The notes under the pieces were generated by a model. It was not told the origin of the DNA, did no database searches, and was given only the letters and a program-made list of their open reading frames with translations. A stretch of 49,560 nt of DNA from Hyphomicrobiales bacterium (GTDB lineage Bacteria; Pseudomonadota; Alphaproteobacteria; Rhizobiales; Rhizobiaceae), in the NCBI GenBank assembly GCA_002401155.1, contig NVSG01000004.1, forward strand, positions 67,258 to 116,817, in the 5' to 3' direction. This document shows, one piece after another, positions 33,252-41,553 of this stretch. Position 1 is the first letter of the stretch. Each line of letters starts with the position of its first letter. The translations under genes and the position numbers were made by a program.

Positions 33252-35891
33252 ATGCCAAAGAGTGGTTCAGGGGATACCCCGAATTACAGCCTATTCGATT
33301 TTTCGGATAAGCAGATATTGCGTAATAGAAACGAACGTTTTGACCGGCAGGGCTCTCAAAAGAGAGGTTCCCTCTATCGCTGGATTGCGCACTTTTCTAA
33401 TCATCGCGCTTTGCTGGGCGCACCATTATTCGTTAGCGCCATGGCGGGGTTTGGGTCACCAACTTTTGCAGCAGACGTTTCCTCTCCGATTAACTTTGCC
33501 AGTATTGCAGGTTTTTTTGCACCTCCCTTTGGCTCTGTTGAAATAATGATGTTGGCAATTTTTGGCGGCGCCATGAGCTTTGCGCTTTTGTCTGCCAATT
33601 GGCTTATCCGCGAACGGGCACGGATTGCAGGTGAGAACCGCTTGTTGAAAAACCGCCTGTCCATATTGCGCGCTTCCCATGAGCGCACGGACGCATTGGT
33701 CAATATCAATGACCAATGCACGGTGGTCTGGGATGGCTCGGCGCAGAACCCGGAAATTTTAGGTTCGCTTGCTTCAACCTCTGGCGTGCCCAAAGATCAT
33801 TCTGCATTTTTGGCTTTTGGCATCTGGTTAAAGCCCGGCTCCGCATCGGATTTTGAAAAAGCGCTAAAAGATTTACGGCAGAACGCTGCAAGTTTTGATC
33901 TGCCGTTACAAACACGCGGCGGCGGCATTTTGGAAGCGCAGGGGCGCACCTCCGGCGGACATGCCTTTGTCCGTTTTATCGAATTGGGCGGCGAGCGCGC
34001 AGCGCTTGCAAAACTTGAGGCCGATCACGTCAATCTGCTTTCAATGATTGATTGCGTGCAAAAATTATTCGAAAAAATCAATATACCAATTTGGCTGAAA
34101 GATAAGGAAAGCAAACTATTCTGGGCTAATCAGGCCTATGCAAATGCTGTGGATGCCAAGAATGGCGAAGCTGCCGTCATGCAAGATATCCAATTGTTTG
34201 ATAGTGCAGAACGCAGTGAAATTACCGCAGGCCATCAAAATTCCAACCATTTTTCCGGGCGTTTACCCGCTGTTATTTCAGGCGATCGACGCATTATGGA
34301 TGTGGTGGATATAGCCACAGAAAGCGGCGGCGCGGGTATTGCAATCGATCGAAACGATATTGAAGTCGTTAAAACAACCTTATCCAAAACCATTGCCAGC
34401 CACACGGTCATGCTTGATCAACTGGCAACCGCGGTGGCGATATTTGATTCATCCAAACGCCTTCAATTCGCCAATACCAGTTTCCAGAAATTATGGGGTT
34501 TGGATTCTGCCCTGCTGGAAGGCAATCCAACCCATGGCGAAATTCTCGATGCCATGTTGGCGAGCGGAAAATTGCCGGAACAACCGGATTGGCGCAAATG
34601 GCGGGAAGACCAACTGACCGTTTATCAGGCGATGGAACAAAATGAAATCTGGTGGCATTTACCCGATGGCACAACTTTGCGGGTGATCTCAAGTCCGCAG
34701 GAACAGGGCGGTGCCACGTGGACTTTTGAAAATGTCACCGAGCAACTGGCCCTTGAAAGCAACTACAATGCGTTGATCAAGGTGCAGGGTGAAACCCTTG
34801 ATCATTTGCACGAAGCTGTGGCGGTGTTTGGTTCCGATGGAAAATTACGGCTTTCAAACCCGGCCTTTTCCACCATGTGGGAATTTGAAGGCAATAGCCA
34901 AGCGCTTGAGGGCTGCCATGTGAGCGATTTGCTTGACGCGGTTCGCTCCCGGACAGACACAACAGAAATTCTGGACGATATTATCCGTGAAATTACCGGG
35001 CTTAACGATGAGCGCGAGACAATCGACGGGCGTTTGGAGCTGAACGATGGCACGATTGTTGATGTAATCCTGGTGTCTCTGCCCCAGGCTCAGTCAATGC
35101 TGACCTTCACCGATAAGACAGACAGCATTAAAGTAGAAAGGGCGCTTGAACAACGCGCCGAAGCACTGGAAGCATCCGATCACCTCAAGAGCAAGTTCAT
35201 CCAGCATGTGTCTTACGAGTTGCGCGCACCGCTCACCAGCATTTCCGGCTTTGGCGAATTGCTGAGCAATGGTTCCATCGGCACCCTTAGCGGCAAACAG
35301 AGTGAATATGTGGATCACATTAATGAAGCCTCCGCCACATTGAAGGCTATTGTGGATGATATTCTTGATCTTGCAACCATGGATGCAGGTGTATTGAATC
35401 TCGATATGCAGGAAGTTTTGTTAAAACGGACCATCCAGAACAGTCTCGAAGGGCTTCAAGATGAGATCAAACAACATAATTTGACTGTGAAGATTGAAAT
35501 TACCGATGGCGACGCAGTTCTTGTTGCGGACCGTGAACGGTTACAGCAGATTCTATATAATTTAATTTCCAATGCGGTGAACTTCTCGCCTGATGGCGGC
35601 AAAATCATTATTTCCGGTAAAATAAGAGCAAACACGGTTGAAATTGCCATTTCAGACGAAGGTCACGGCGTTCCCGATAATATGAAGAACACAATTTTTG
35701 ACCGATTTGAAAGCGGCGGCGTTGCCAATCAGCGACAGGGCACGGGCCTTGGCCTTTCCATTGTCAAAAGTCTGGTCAATCTGCATGGCGGCAGGGTTTT
35801 TGTGGAGAATGCCGAGAGCGGAGGCGCCCGCTTTGTGTGCCAATTCCCACGTAACCTAGAGCAAAAGCTGTCGCTGGATGCAGCGGAATAG
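33252..35891 (+). CDS. divL: DivL-type atypical (tyrosine) histidine kinase of the cell-cycle phosphorelay
   Basis: The 879-residue protein has two hydrophobic segments (about 50-72 and 93-115), a coiled coil, three PAS-like regions (about 265-370, 390-500, 515-620) and a kinase core. In the dimerisation box the sequence is FIQHVSYELRAPLTSISGF. Where ordinary kinases have the phospho-acceptor His of SHELRTPL, this one has Tyr655. A Tyr there is the hallmark of Caulobacter DivL, which acts with CckA and DivK to control CtrA. The ATPase domain is intact (NLISNAVNFSPDGG, DEGHGV, GTGLGLSIVKSLVNLHGG). Location directly upstream of tsaE is also the DivL neighbourhood. GAGAGGA precedes ATG 33252. 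It is longer than Caulobacter DivL (about 770). Confidence 0.88.
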   Translation: MPKSGSGDTPNYSLFDFSDKQILRNRNERFDRQGSQKRGSLYRWIAHFSNHRALLGAPLFVSAMAGFGSPTFAADVSSPINFASIAGFFAPPFGSVEIMMLAIFGGAMSFALLSANWLIRERARIAGENRLLKNRLSILRASHERTDALVNINDQCTVVWDGSAQNPEILGSLASTSGVPKDHSAFLAFGIWLKPGSASDFEKALKDLRQNAASFDLPLQTRGGGILEAQGRTSGGHAFVRFIELGGERAALAKLEADHVNLLSMIDCVQKLFEKINIPIWLKDKESKLFWANQAYANAVDAKNGEAAVMQDIQLFDSAERSEITAGHQNSNHFSGRLPAVISGDRRIMDVVDIATESGGAGIAIDRNDIEVVKTTLSKTIASHTVMLDQLATAVAIFDSSKRLQFANTSFQKLWGLDSALLEGNPTHGEILDAMLASGKLPEQPDWRKWREDQLTVYQAMEQNEIWWHLPDGTTLRVISSPQEQGGATWTFENVTEQLALESNYNALIKVQGETLDHLHEAVAVFGSDGKLRLSNPAFSTMWEFEGNSQALEGCHVSDLLDAVRSRTDTTEILDDIIREITGLNDERETIDGRLELNDGTIVDVILVSLPQAQSMLTFTDKTDSIKVERALEQRAEALEASDHLKSKFIQHVSYELRAPLTSISGFGELLSNGSIGTLSGKQSEYVDHINEASATLKAIVDDILDLATMDAGVLNLDMQEVLLKRTIQNSLEGLQDEIKQHNLTVKIEITDGDAVLVADRERLQQILYNLISNAVNFSPDGGKIIISGKIRANTVEIAISDEGHGVPDNMKNTIFDRFESGGVANQRQGTGLGLSIVKSLVNLHGGRVFVENAESGGARFVCQFPRNLEQKLSLDAAE

Positions 35892-35901
35892 ATGACGATA
35901 T

Positions 35902-37443
35902 ATGCACCCAGACACAAGCCTTCACCCGGTCTTCACCCGGGAACTATCAAGCGAATATGAAACCCAATTACTCGGGCGCGATATTGCGCTGGCATTAAAG
36001 GCCGGCGATTGTCTGGGTCTGCGCGGGGATTTGGGGGCCGGAAAATCAACCTTGGCCCGCGCCATCATTCGCCATCTGGCAGATGATCTGGACCTTGAGG
36101 TTCCAAGCCCCACATTCACTTTGGAACAGGTTTACGCGACAAACCCGGCGATCCATCACTTTGATTTTTATCGTTTGGGCGATCCTTCCGAGGTTTTGGA
36201 ACTCGGCCTTGATGAGGCGTTAGAGGGCGCTGTTGCCATTATCGAATGGCCACAAAATGCTGAAGGCATGCTGCCGGATAATTTGGCAAACATTCAAATT
36301 GACATTGGCAGTGGCGACAATCGAAAAATAACCATTTCCGGGCCACCGAAGTTTTTGTGCCGCATCCGCCGTTCCATGGAAATTAGAACATTTCTACGTG
36401 AAAACTGGGGCGAGAATATCGTGCGCCGGCCGCTCACAGGGGATGCTTCGACACGGGCCTATGAGCTGGTGACAAAAGAGGGTGAAACCCGCCTGCTGAT
36501 GAACGCCGCGCGCCAGCCAGATGGCCCGCCCGTGCGTGATGGCAAGCCCTATAGCCAGATTGCCCATCTGGCCGAGGACGTTTCAGCCTTTGTGGCAATT
36601 GATCTGGCTCTAAGAGATGCAGGCTTCTATGCCCCGGAAATTTTCGCGCAAGACCTTGATGAGGGCCTGCTATTGACCGAATTCATGGGGCAAGGCGGGG
36701 TGATCGATGCGGAGCGAAAACCCATTCGGGAGCGCTATCTCGCAGCGGCCGAATTGCTGGTGCAATTACACCTCACCGACTGGCAACAACAAATCAAAGT
36801 TTCAGCAGCTGTAACCCACCAGATTCCGAAATTTGACCGTGATGCTATGACAATCGAGGTTGAATTGCTGGTCGATTGGTATGCTCCCTCAGTGCGGGGC
36901 GAAGAACTACCCGAAGCAGACTTGCAAAATTTTAATCAAATCTGGCAAGGGCTGATTGGTCGATTGCAAAATAGCGAACAAACGCTGGTACTGCGCGATT
37001 ATCACTCGCCAAACCTGATCTGGCGGGAAGATGCTCACGGCCATAATCGGCTTGGTCTGATCGATTTTCAGGACGCGGTAATCGGCCCGAGCACCTATGA
37101 TCTGGCCTCTTTAGCGCAAGATGCCCGCGTTGATATCAGCGAAAAACTGGAAGAAGAGCTCGTTTCGCACTATATAGAACTGAGGGTCAGCGCCGAGCCA
37201 GACTTCGATGTTATAGAGTTTAGACAGCTTTATATGATCGCTGCGGCAGAGCGGGCTTCAAAAATTCTGGGTATTTTTGTTAGACTTCATAAACGTGACA
37301 AAAAGCCAATATACTTGAAGCATATACCTCGCATTCGTGACTATCTGGAACGATGCTTTAAAAATCCCGCACTTGGCGAATATCAAGACTGGTTCGTAAA
37401 AGTGCTTGACCGTAAGAAAGATGATATTGATGGAAAATATTGA
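35902..37443 (+). CDS. Fusion of TsaE (t6A tRNA modification ATPase) with an AmgK-like sugar kinase/phosphotransferase
   Basis: Residues 1-150 are TsaE, the ATPase that resets the TsaBD complex making N6-threonylcarbamoyladenosine-37 in tRNAs. The Walker A is GDLGAGKST (42-50), with PSPTFTLEQVY, HHFDFYRLGDPSE and AIIEWPQ following. Residues about 168-505 are an aminoglycoside-phosphotransferase-fold kinase with the catalytic loop RDYHSPNLIW (Asp366) and the metal-binding LIDFQDAVIGP (Asp388). That domain is the AmgK type, which phosphorylates MurNAc/GlcNAc at the anomeric carbon. The next gene is MurU-like, the enzyme that uses the product. The junction near 150-170 is in frame without disruption. 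Such fusions occur in Rhizobiales. The start has only a weak ribosome site, 10 bases after divL. Confidence 0.9.
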   Translation: MHPDTSLHPVFTRELSSEYETQLLGRDIALALKAGDCLGLRGDLGAGKSTLARAIIRHLADDLDLEVPSPTFTLEQVYATNPAIHHFDFYRLGDPSEVLELGLDEALEGAVAIIEWPQNAEGMLPDNLANIQIDIGSGDNRKITISGPPKFLCRIRRSMEIRTFLRENWGENIVRRPLTGDASTRAYELVTKEGETRLLMNAARQPDGPPVRDGKPYSQIAHLAEDVSAFVAIDLALRDAGFYAPEIFAQDLDEGLLLTEFMGQGGVIDAERKPIRERYLAAAELLVQLHLTDWQQQIKVSAAVTHQIPKFDRDAMTIEVELLVDWYAPSVRGEELPEADLQNFNQIWQGLIGRLQNSEQTLVLRDYHSPNLIWREDAHGHNRLGLIDFQDAVIGPSTYDLASLAQDARVDISEKLEEELVSHYIELRVSAEPDFDVIEFRQLYMIAAAERASKILGIFVRLHKRDKKPIYLKHIPRIRDYLERCFKNPALGEYQDWFVKVLDRKKDDIDGKY

Positions 37444-38170
37444 AACACTGAATAAAAATCCGAAAAACGCGATGATCCTCGCCGCTGGCTTGGGTACGCG
37501 CATGCGCCCGATCACCGATACAATACCAAAACCATTGGTAAAAGTTTACGGTAAGACGCTACTTGACCATTCTCTTGATGTGGTCGAACGCGCTGGCGTT
37601 GAACACGCGGTGGTCAATGTGCACCACCACGCCGACCAGATGGAATCCCATCTTGCTGCCCGCCACAGCCCCGATATCGCGATTTCCGATGAGCGCGACG
37701 CCCTGATGAATTCTGGTGGCGGCATTGCCAAAGCCCTGCCAAAGCTTGGAAAAAATCCGTTTTTCCTGCTCAATTCCGATACATTCTGGATTGAGGGCTG
37801 TACGCCGAACCTTAAACGCATGTCCGATTTCTGGGATGCCGATAAAATGGATATTCTGCTGATGTTGTCCAATGTGGCCCACGCTATTGGCTATACAAAC
37901 AAGGGTGATTTCACCATGGATGCCGATGGTCATTTGACCCGGCGCATAGAACGCACTACCGCACCCTTCGCCTATGCAGGTGCTGCCATCATCAATCCGG
38001 CGATTTTTGATAATGCTCCCGATGGTGCATTTTCCCTCAACGTTCAGTTTGATGAAGCAATTGAAAAAGATCGCTTGTTCGGCATGAATATGGACGGTCT
38101 GTGGCTGCATGTGGGAACTCCAGAAGCCATCAGGGATGCCGAAGAAGCCATCGCCCGAAGCGCTGCTTAA
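37430..38170 (+). CDS. murU: MurU-like nucleotidyltransferase (MurNAc-1-phosphate uridylyltransferase)
   Basis: MurU makes UDP-MurNAc from MurNAc-1-P, completing the AmgK-MurU peptidoglycan recycling route that bypasses MurA and so lowers fosfomycin sensitivity. The NTP-transferase signature is MILAAGLGTRMRPITDTIPKPLVKVYGKTLLDH. NVHHHADQME, NSGGGIAKALP and FLLNSDTFW (metal-binding Asp) follow. ATG 37430 overlaps the kinase gene by 14 bases and has AAGAAAG nine bases upstream; ATG 37421 is an alternative. Translational coupling with the AmgK part supports a joint role. Substrate specificity is inferred from this pairing; a generic sugar-phosphate nucleotidyltransferase remains possible. Confidence 0.85.
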   Translation: MENIETLNKNPKNAMILAAGLGTRMRPITDTIPKPLVKVYGKTLLDHSLDVVERAGVEHAVVNVHHHADQMESHLAARHSPDIAISDERDALMNSGGGIAKALPKLGKNPFFLLNSDTFWIEGCTPNLKRMSDFWDADKMDILLMLSNVAHAIGYTNKGDFTMDADGHLTRRIERTTAPFAYAGAAIINPAIFDNAPDGAFSLNVQFDEAIEKDRLFGMNMDGLWLHVGTPEAIRDAEEAIARSAA

Positions 38171-38172
38171 GC

Positions 38173-38265
38173 TCCGCTCTAGGCTTTCTTGGCTCACGGC
38201 GTATCCTCCCTTCGGTCAGGCCTGCGCATGCGCAGCTAGCGCCGGGCGGCTTTTCGCCGCCTTGA
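38173..38265 (-). repeat. Dispersed hairpin repeat, copy C (inverted orientation)
   Basis: Read on the minus strand, this copy has hairpin 1 GGCGGC-GAAAA-GCCGCC (plus 38245-38261), then CGGCGCTAGCTGCGC, a CGAAGGGAGG block and CGCCGTGAG. The order and spacing match copy A. Stem 1 again differs from A by a paired change (T-A to C-G). It lies between the MurU-like gene and addB. Confidence 0.7.
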
Positions 38266-38319
38266 ACGTCGACCTCTGTGGAAAGGTGACTTGAGTTTGT
38301 TTGGGTTACCTAATGCGCT

Positions 38320-38348
38320 TTGACCTGTTGTTGAATTCCCTATATTTC
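38320..38348 (+). promoter_or_regulatory. Weak candidate promoter for addB
   Basis: TTGACC (38320-38325) and TATTTC (38343-38348) are 17 bases apart; a better -10, TATATT at 38341, gives only 15. The candidate sits between repeat C and the AGGAG ribosome site at 38362, so addAB could have its own promoter apart from murU. Confidence 0.35.
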
Positions 38349-38433
38349 TAGAATCAACATCAGGAGCGTGTAGGCCATAGATAATTCAGAAAATATTTCC
38401 GAACCGTCGGAGCATGTAAGGCACACGCCCAAT

Positions 38434-41400
38434 GTGTTCTCGATTCCGGCTGGCTGCAATTTTTTAAGAACGACCGCCCGTGCCCTGCTTGATGGCGAAC
38501 TTGTTGCCGGGTTTGAACCACGAAAAAATCCCCTACTATTATCAACTGCAACCATCTACGTGCCTACCCGGCGTGCAGCGCGCAGCCTAGCCGCAGAATT
38601 TCTCACAGAACTTGGCTCAGAAGCTGCAATCCTTCCCTCCATTCGAACCCTGGGGGATGCGGATGAAGAAGAATTACTGTTTGAAAGCGGCGAGGTAGCA
38701 CTGGATTTCCACGAACCAATGTTACCGCTGGAACGAAAGTTCCTATTGTTTCAAATGGTGCAATCATGGACTGCAGCCCTGTCAAAAGACACCATAGCGT
38801 TGTTTGGTGATGAAGATATCATCATCCCCTCTTCACCGGCTGATGCCATGTGGCTTGCGGGTGATCTGGGCCAGTTAATGGACCAGATGGAAACCGAGGA
38901 AATTTCATGGAACGCCCTTCTGGCGCTGGTTCCTGATGATTACGCCCAATGGTGGCAGCTCACACTTTCATTTCTAAACATTGCCATGGAGCACTGGCCG
39001 GAAGTCCTGAAAGAAAAAGGCCGAATTGATCCAGCAAAACTGCGCGGCATGATACTGGATCAGCGTACAATACGCTATAAAGAAGGCACAAAGGGGCCAG
39101 TTATCGCGGCAGGTTCCACCGGTACGATACCAGCAACCGCTCGTTTGCTGGCAGCGATTGCTGGGCTGGAGCAGGGTGCGCTTATCTTGCCGGGGCTTGA
39201 TTTGGAAATGGACAGCGATGATTGGAAAAGCCTACTCCATAGGAGAGGCAGCACCGGCAAAGCGCTGGATGAACCCATCACCGCCCCCTCGCAGCCGCAA
39301 TATGGTCTGGCAAAACTGATTGAAAAAATCGGCATTGGACGCGATCATGTGAAAATTCTCGGGACTCCCGATACCAGCGCCATAGCGCGCGAAAAGCTGG
39401 TTAGTCTCGCCCTGTTGCCAGCAGACGCGACAGATAAATGGAGCCAGATTTCTCAAACGATTTCGCCGGAAATGGCCGGTTCCGGCTTTGCCTCTATCGC
39501 CATCATTGAAGCGCCCGGCGAGCGGCAGGAGGCACTGGCCATCGCTCTTGCCCTGCGCGAATCCCTCAAAGATGAAGGCAAAACCACAGCCCTTGTCACC
39601 CCGGACCGGGTGTTGGGCCGGCGGGTGGCCGCAGAATTGCAACGTTTTGGCATCGAGGTGGATGATTCTGGCGGTACGTCGCTTCGCAACAGCGATGTGG
39701 GCGTATTCTTGCGCCTGCTTCAGGACGTGTGCTTTGGTAATTGCACCGCAGTCAATCTTGTTTCCTTGTTAAAGCATCCATTATTCCGCGCCGGATATTC
39801 GGCGCAGCAAGCCCAAAAGTTAGCAAAACTATTCGAACTTGCTCTGGTGCGCGGCGTTATACGCACCCCGATGCCCGGTCAATTTGGCGATGCTTGCGCC
39901 CATATGATGGACACTGGCGCGGCTAAGCATTATTTGAGCCAGCCTGTGCGCCGCATGAGCGAAGAGGATTGGCAGGAATTGTTGTTATTTTGCCGGCAAA
40001 TAGATAGCAAGCTAAAATATTTCGCCGACTTATCAAATGAAAGTGCCATACGTCCCCTATCAGAATTATTTGAAAAACTGAATCTCACAGCAATTGATTT
40101 GGCCACCGAGGTAATTGAAAATGAGAGCGACCATTGTGTGTTGGATGAAGCCGCTGGCGGATTGGAATTCAAACAGTTTTTTGCTGACATCAGGAGCACG
40201 GGTACAGAAATAATCGATTTACGCATGCAGGATTTTGCTGCCGTGTTTGAGGCCACAGTGGGCGATGTTGTTATGCGTTTCGCCGCAAATAACCATCCCC
40301 GCCTTCATATTCTGGGGCCGCTTGAAGCACGGTTGCTACAGTTGGACTGTGTTATTCTGGGCGGGTTGAACGAAGGGATTTGGCCGCCAAACACAAGAAA
40401 TGATCCGTTCCTGAACCGGGTGATGCGGGCCGAACTGACCATGGCGCCGCCCGAACGGCGGGTTGGCTTGGCCGCTCACGATTTTCAACAATTCATGGGT
40501 TGCAATGAAATCATTCTTTCCCGCTCCCAGCGCGTGGATAACGCCCCAACCATCGCCTCGCGCTGGCTACAGAGATTATTGGCGATTGCTGGCAAAGATC
40601 ATTCCGGCGAGATGATTGCGCGGGGCAATAAATATCTCGGCTGGGTTGAACAGCTTGATAAAAATGATGGCACCGCAATTGCCAGCGAGCGCCCCAATCC
40701 CAAGCCGCCGGTAGCATTGCGCCCCACCAGCATGGCGGTCACGGATATCGAAACATGGATACGCGACCCCTACGCAATCTATGCCAAACACATTTTAAAA
40801 CTGCGCCAGCTACCAGAGTTGGAGCGGGTATCGGACCCGGCTCTCAAGGGCACATTATATCACGAAATACTGGCGAAATATCTTTCGGAAAAACACGATC
40901 CGTCCGCGCCAAATGCTCTCGAACAATTAATGGAAATCGCACGCTCGGAATTTTTAACTTTTGATGTTCCAGATGATGTTGCGGCTCTCTGGCTCCCCCG
41001 CTTTGCAGAAATTGCAAAACTTTATCTCGCATGGGAAGCGCCCCAAAGCCTCCTCACCAAAGAGGTTTATTGCGAGGTAGAAGGTGAAATTGAAGTGGGC
41101 AATTTCACCCTGCGTGCCAGAGCCGACCGTGTCGACATTACCGATGACGGGCGCGTATCCGTGTTTGATTATAAGAGCGGCGCCGGGCCCTCAAAACGCG
41201 AAGCAAAAACCCTTTCGCCGCAGCTTCCGCTGGAAGGAGCTATTGCGCTGGGTGGCGGGTTTCGCGATACGGGAGAACCAAAAGAACTCAGCGAATTGGC
41301 CTTCATAAGGCTCCGTCTCAACGATCAACTGAAGGTCGATGAGCTTGGCGACAAGAAGGAAAGCGCACAGGAGGTTTCGCAAAATGCCCTTCATTCGCTA

Positions 41401-41553
41401 AAGGCACACATCAAGGCTTATGAAAATTTAGATCAGGGATTTCTCTCCCGCTACGCCCCCAAATGGGAGGTCGAATTTGGCGGAGATTACGACCATCTGG
41501 CGCGGGTGCGTGAATGGTCGATAGGCGACCCGGAGGATGGCAGCGATGGCTGA
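38434..41553 (+). CDS. addB: Double-strand break repair protein AddB
   Basis: AddB is the second subunit of the AddAB helicase-nuclease (alphaproteobacterial RecBCD equivalent). From GTG 38434 it has 1039 residues: an N-terminal degenerate helicase-like region beginning NVFSIPAG-like FSIPAGCNFLRTTARALLDG, QLDCVILGGLNEGIWPP in the middle, and a C-terminal PD-(D/E)xK nuclease (TLYHEILAKYL, RARADRVDITDDG, VFDYKSGAGPS). The frame is open upstream to 38374 without any ATG, GTG or TTG, yet AGGAG at 38362 stands 10 bases before an ATA codon at 38377. That reading would add about 19 plausible residues, including a family-like PNVFSIPAG. The true start is therefore uncertain. It overlaps addA by 8 bases. 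Confidence 0.93.
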   Translation: MFSIPAGCNFLRTTARALLDGELVAGFEPRKNPLLLSTATIYVPTRRAARSLAAEFLTELGSEAAILPSIRTLGDADEEELLFESGEVALDFHEPMLPLERKFLLFQMVQSWTAALSKDTIALFGDEDIIIPSSPADAMWLAGDLGQLMDQMETEEISWNALLALVPDDYAQWWQLTLSFLNIAMEHWPEVLKEKGRIDPAKLRGMILDQRTIRYKEGTKGPVIAAGSTGTIPATARLLAAIAGLEQGALILPGLDLEMDSDDWKSLLHRRGSTGKALDEPITAPSQPQYGLAKLIEKIGIGRDHVKILGTPDTSAIAREKLVSLALLPADATDKWSQISQTISPEMAGSGFASIAIIEAPGERQEALAIALALRESLKDEGKTTALVTPDRVLGRRVAAELQRFGIEVDDSGGTSLRNSDVGVFLRLLQDVCFGNCTAVNLVSLLKHPLFRAGYSAQQAQKLAKLFELALVRGVIRTPMPGQFGDACAHMMDTGAAKHYLSQPVRRMSEEDWQELLLFCRQIDSKLKYFADLSNESAIRPLSELFEKLNLTAIDLATEVIENESDHCVLDEAAGGLEFKQFFADIRSTGTEIIDLRMQDFAAVFEATVGDVVMRFAANNHPRLHILGPLEARLLQLDCVILGGLNEGIWPPNTRNDPFLNRVMRAELTMAPPERRVGLAAHDFQQFMGCNEIILSRSQRVDNAPTIASRWLQRLLAIAGKDHSGEMIARGNKYLGWVEQLDKNDGTAIASERPNPKPPVALRPTSMAVTDIETWIRDPYAIYAKHILKLRQLPELERVSDPALKGTLYHEILAKYLSEKHDPSAPNALEQLMEIARSEFLTFDVPDDVAALWLPRFAEIAKLYLAWEAPQSLLTKEVYCEVEGEIEVGNFTLRARADRVDITDDGRVSVFDYKSGAGPSKREAKTLSPQLPLEGAIALGGGFRDTGEPKELSELAFIRLRLNDQLKVDELGDKKESAQEVSQNALHSLKAHIKAYENLDQGFLSRYAPKWEVEFGGDYDHLARVREWSIGDPEDGSDG

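Noticed and set aside
35902..37443. TsaE-kinase fusion as an assembly or frameshift artefact
   Set aside because: The join is in frame with a natural linker and such fusions are known in the group.
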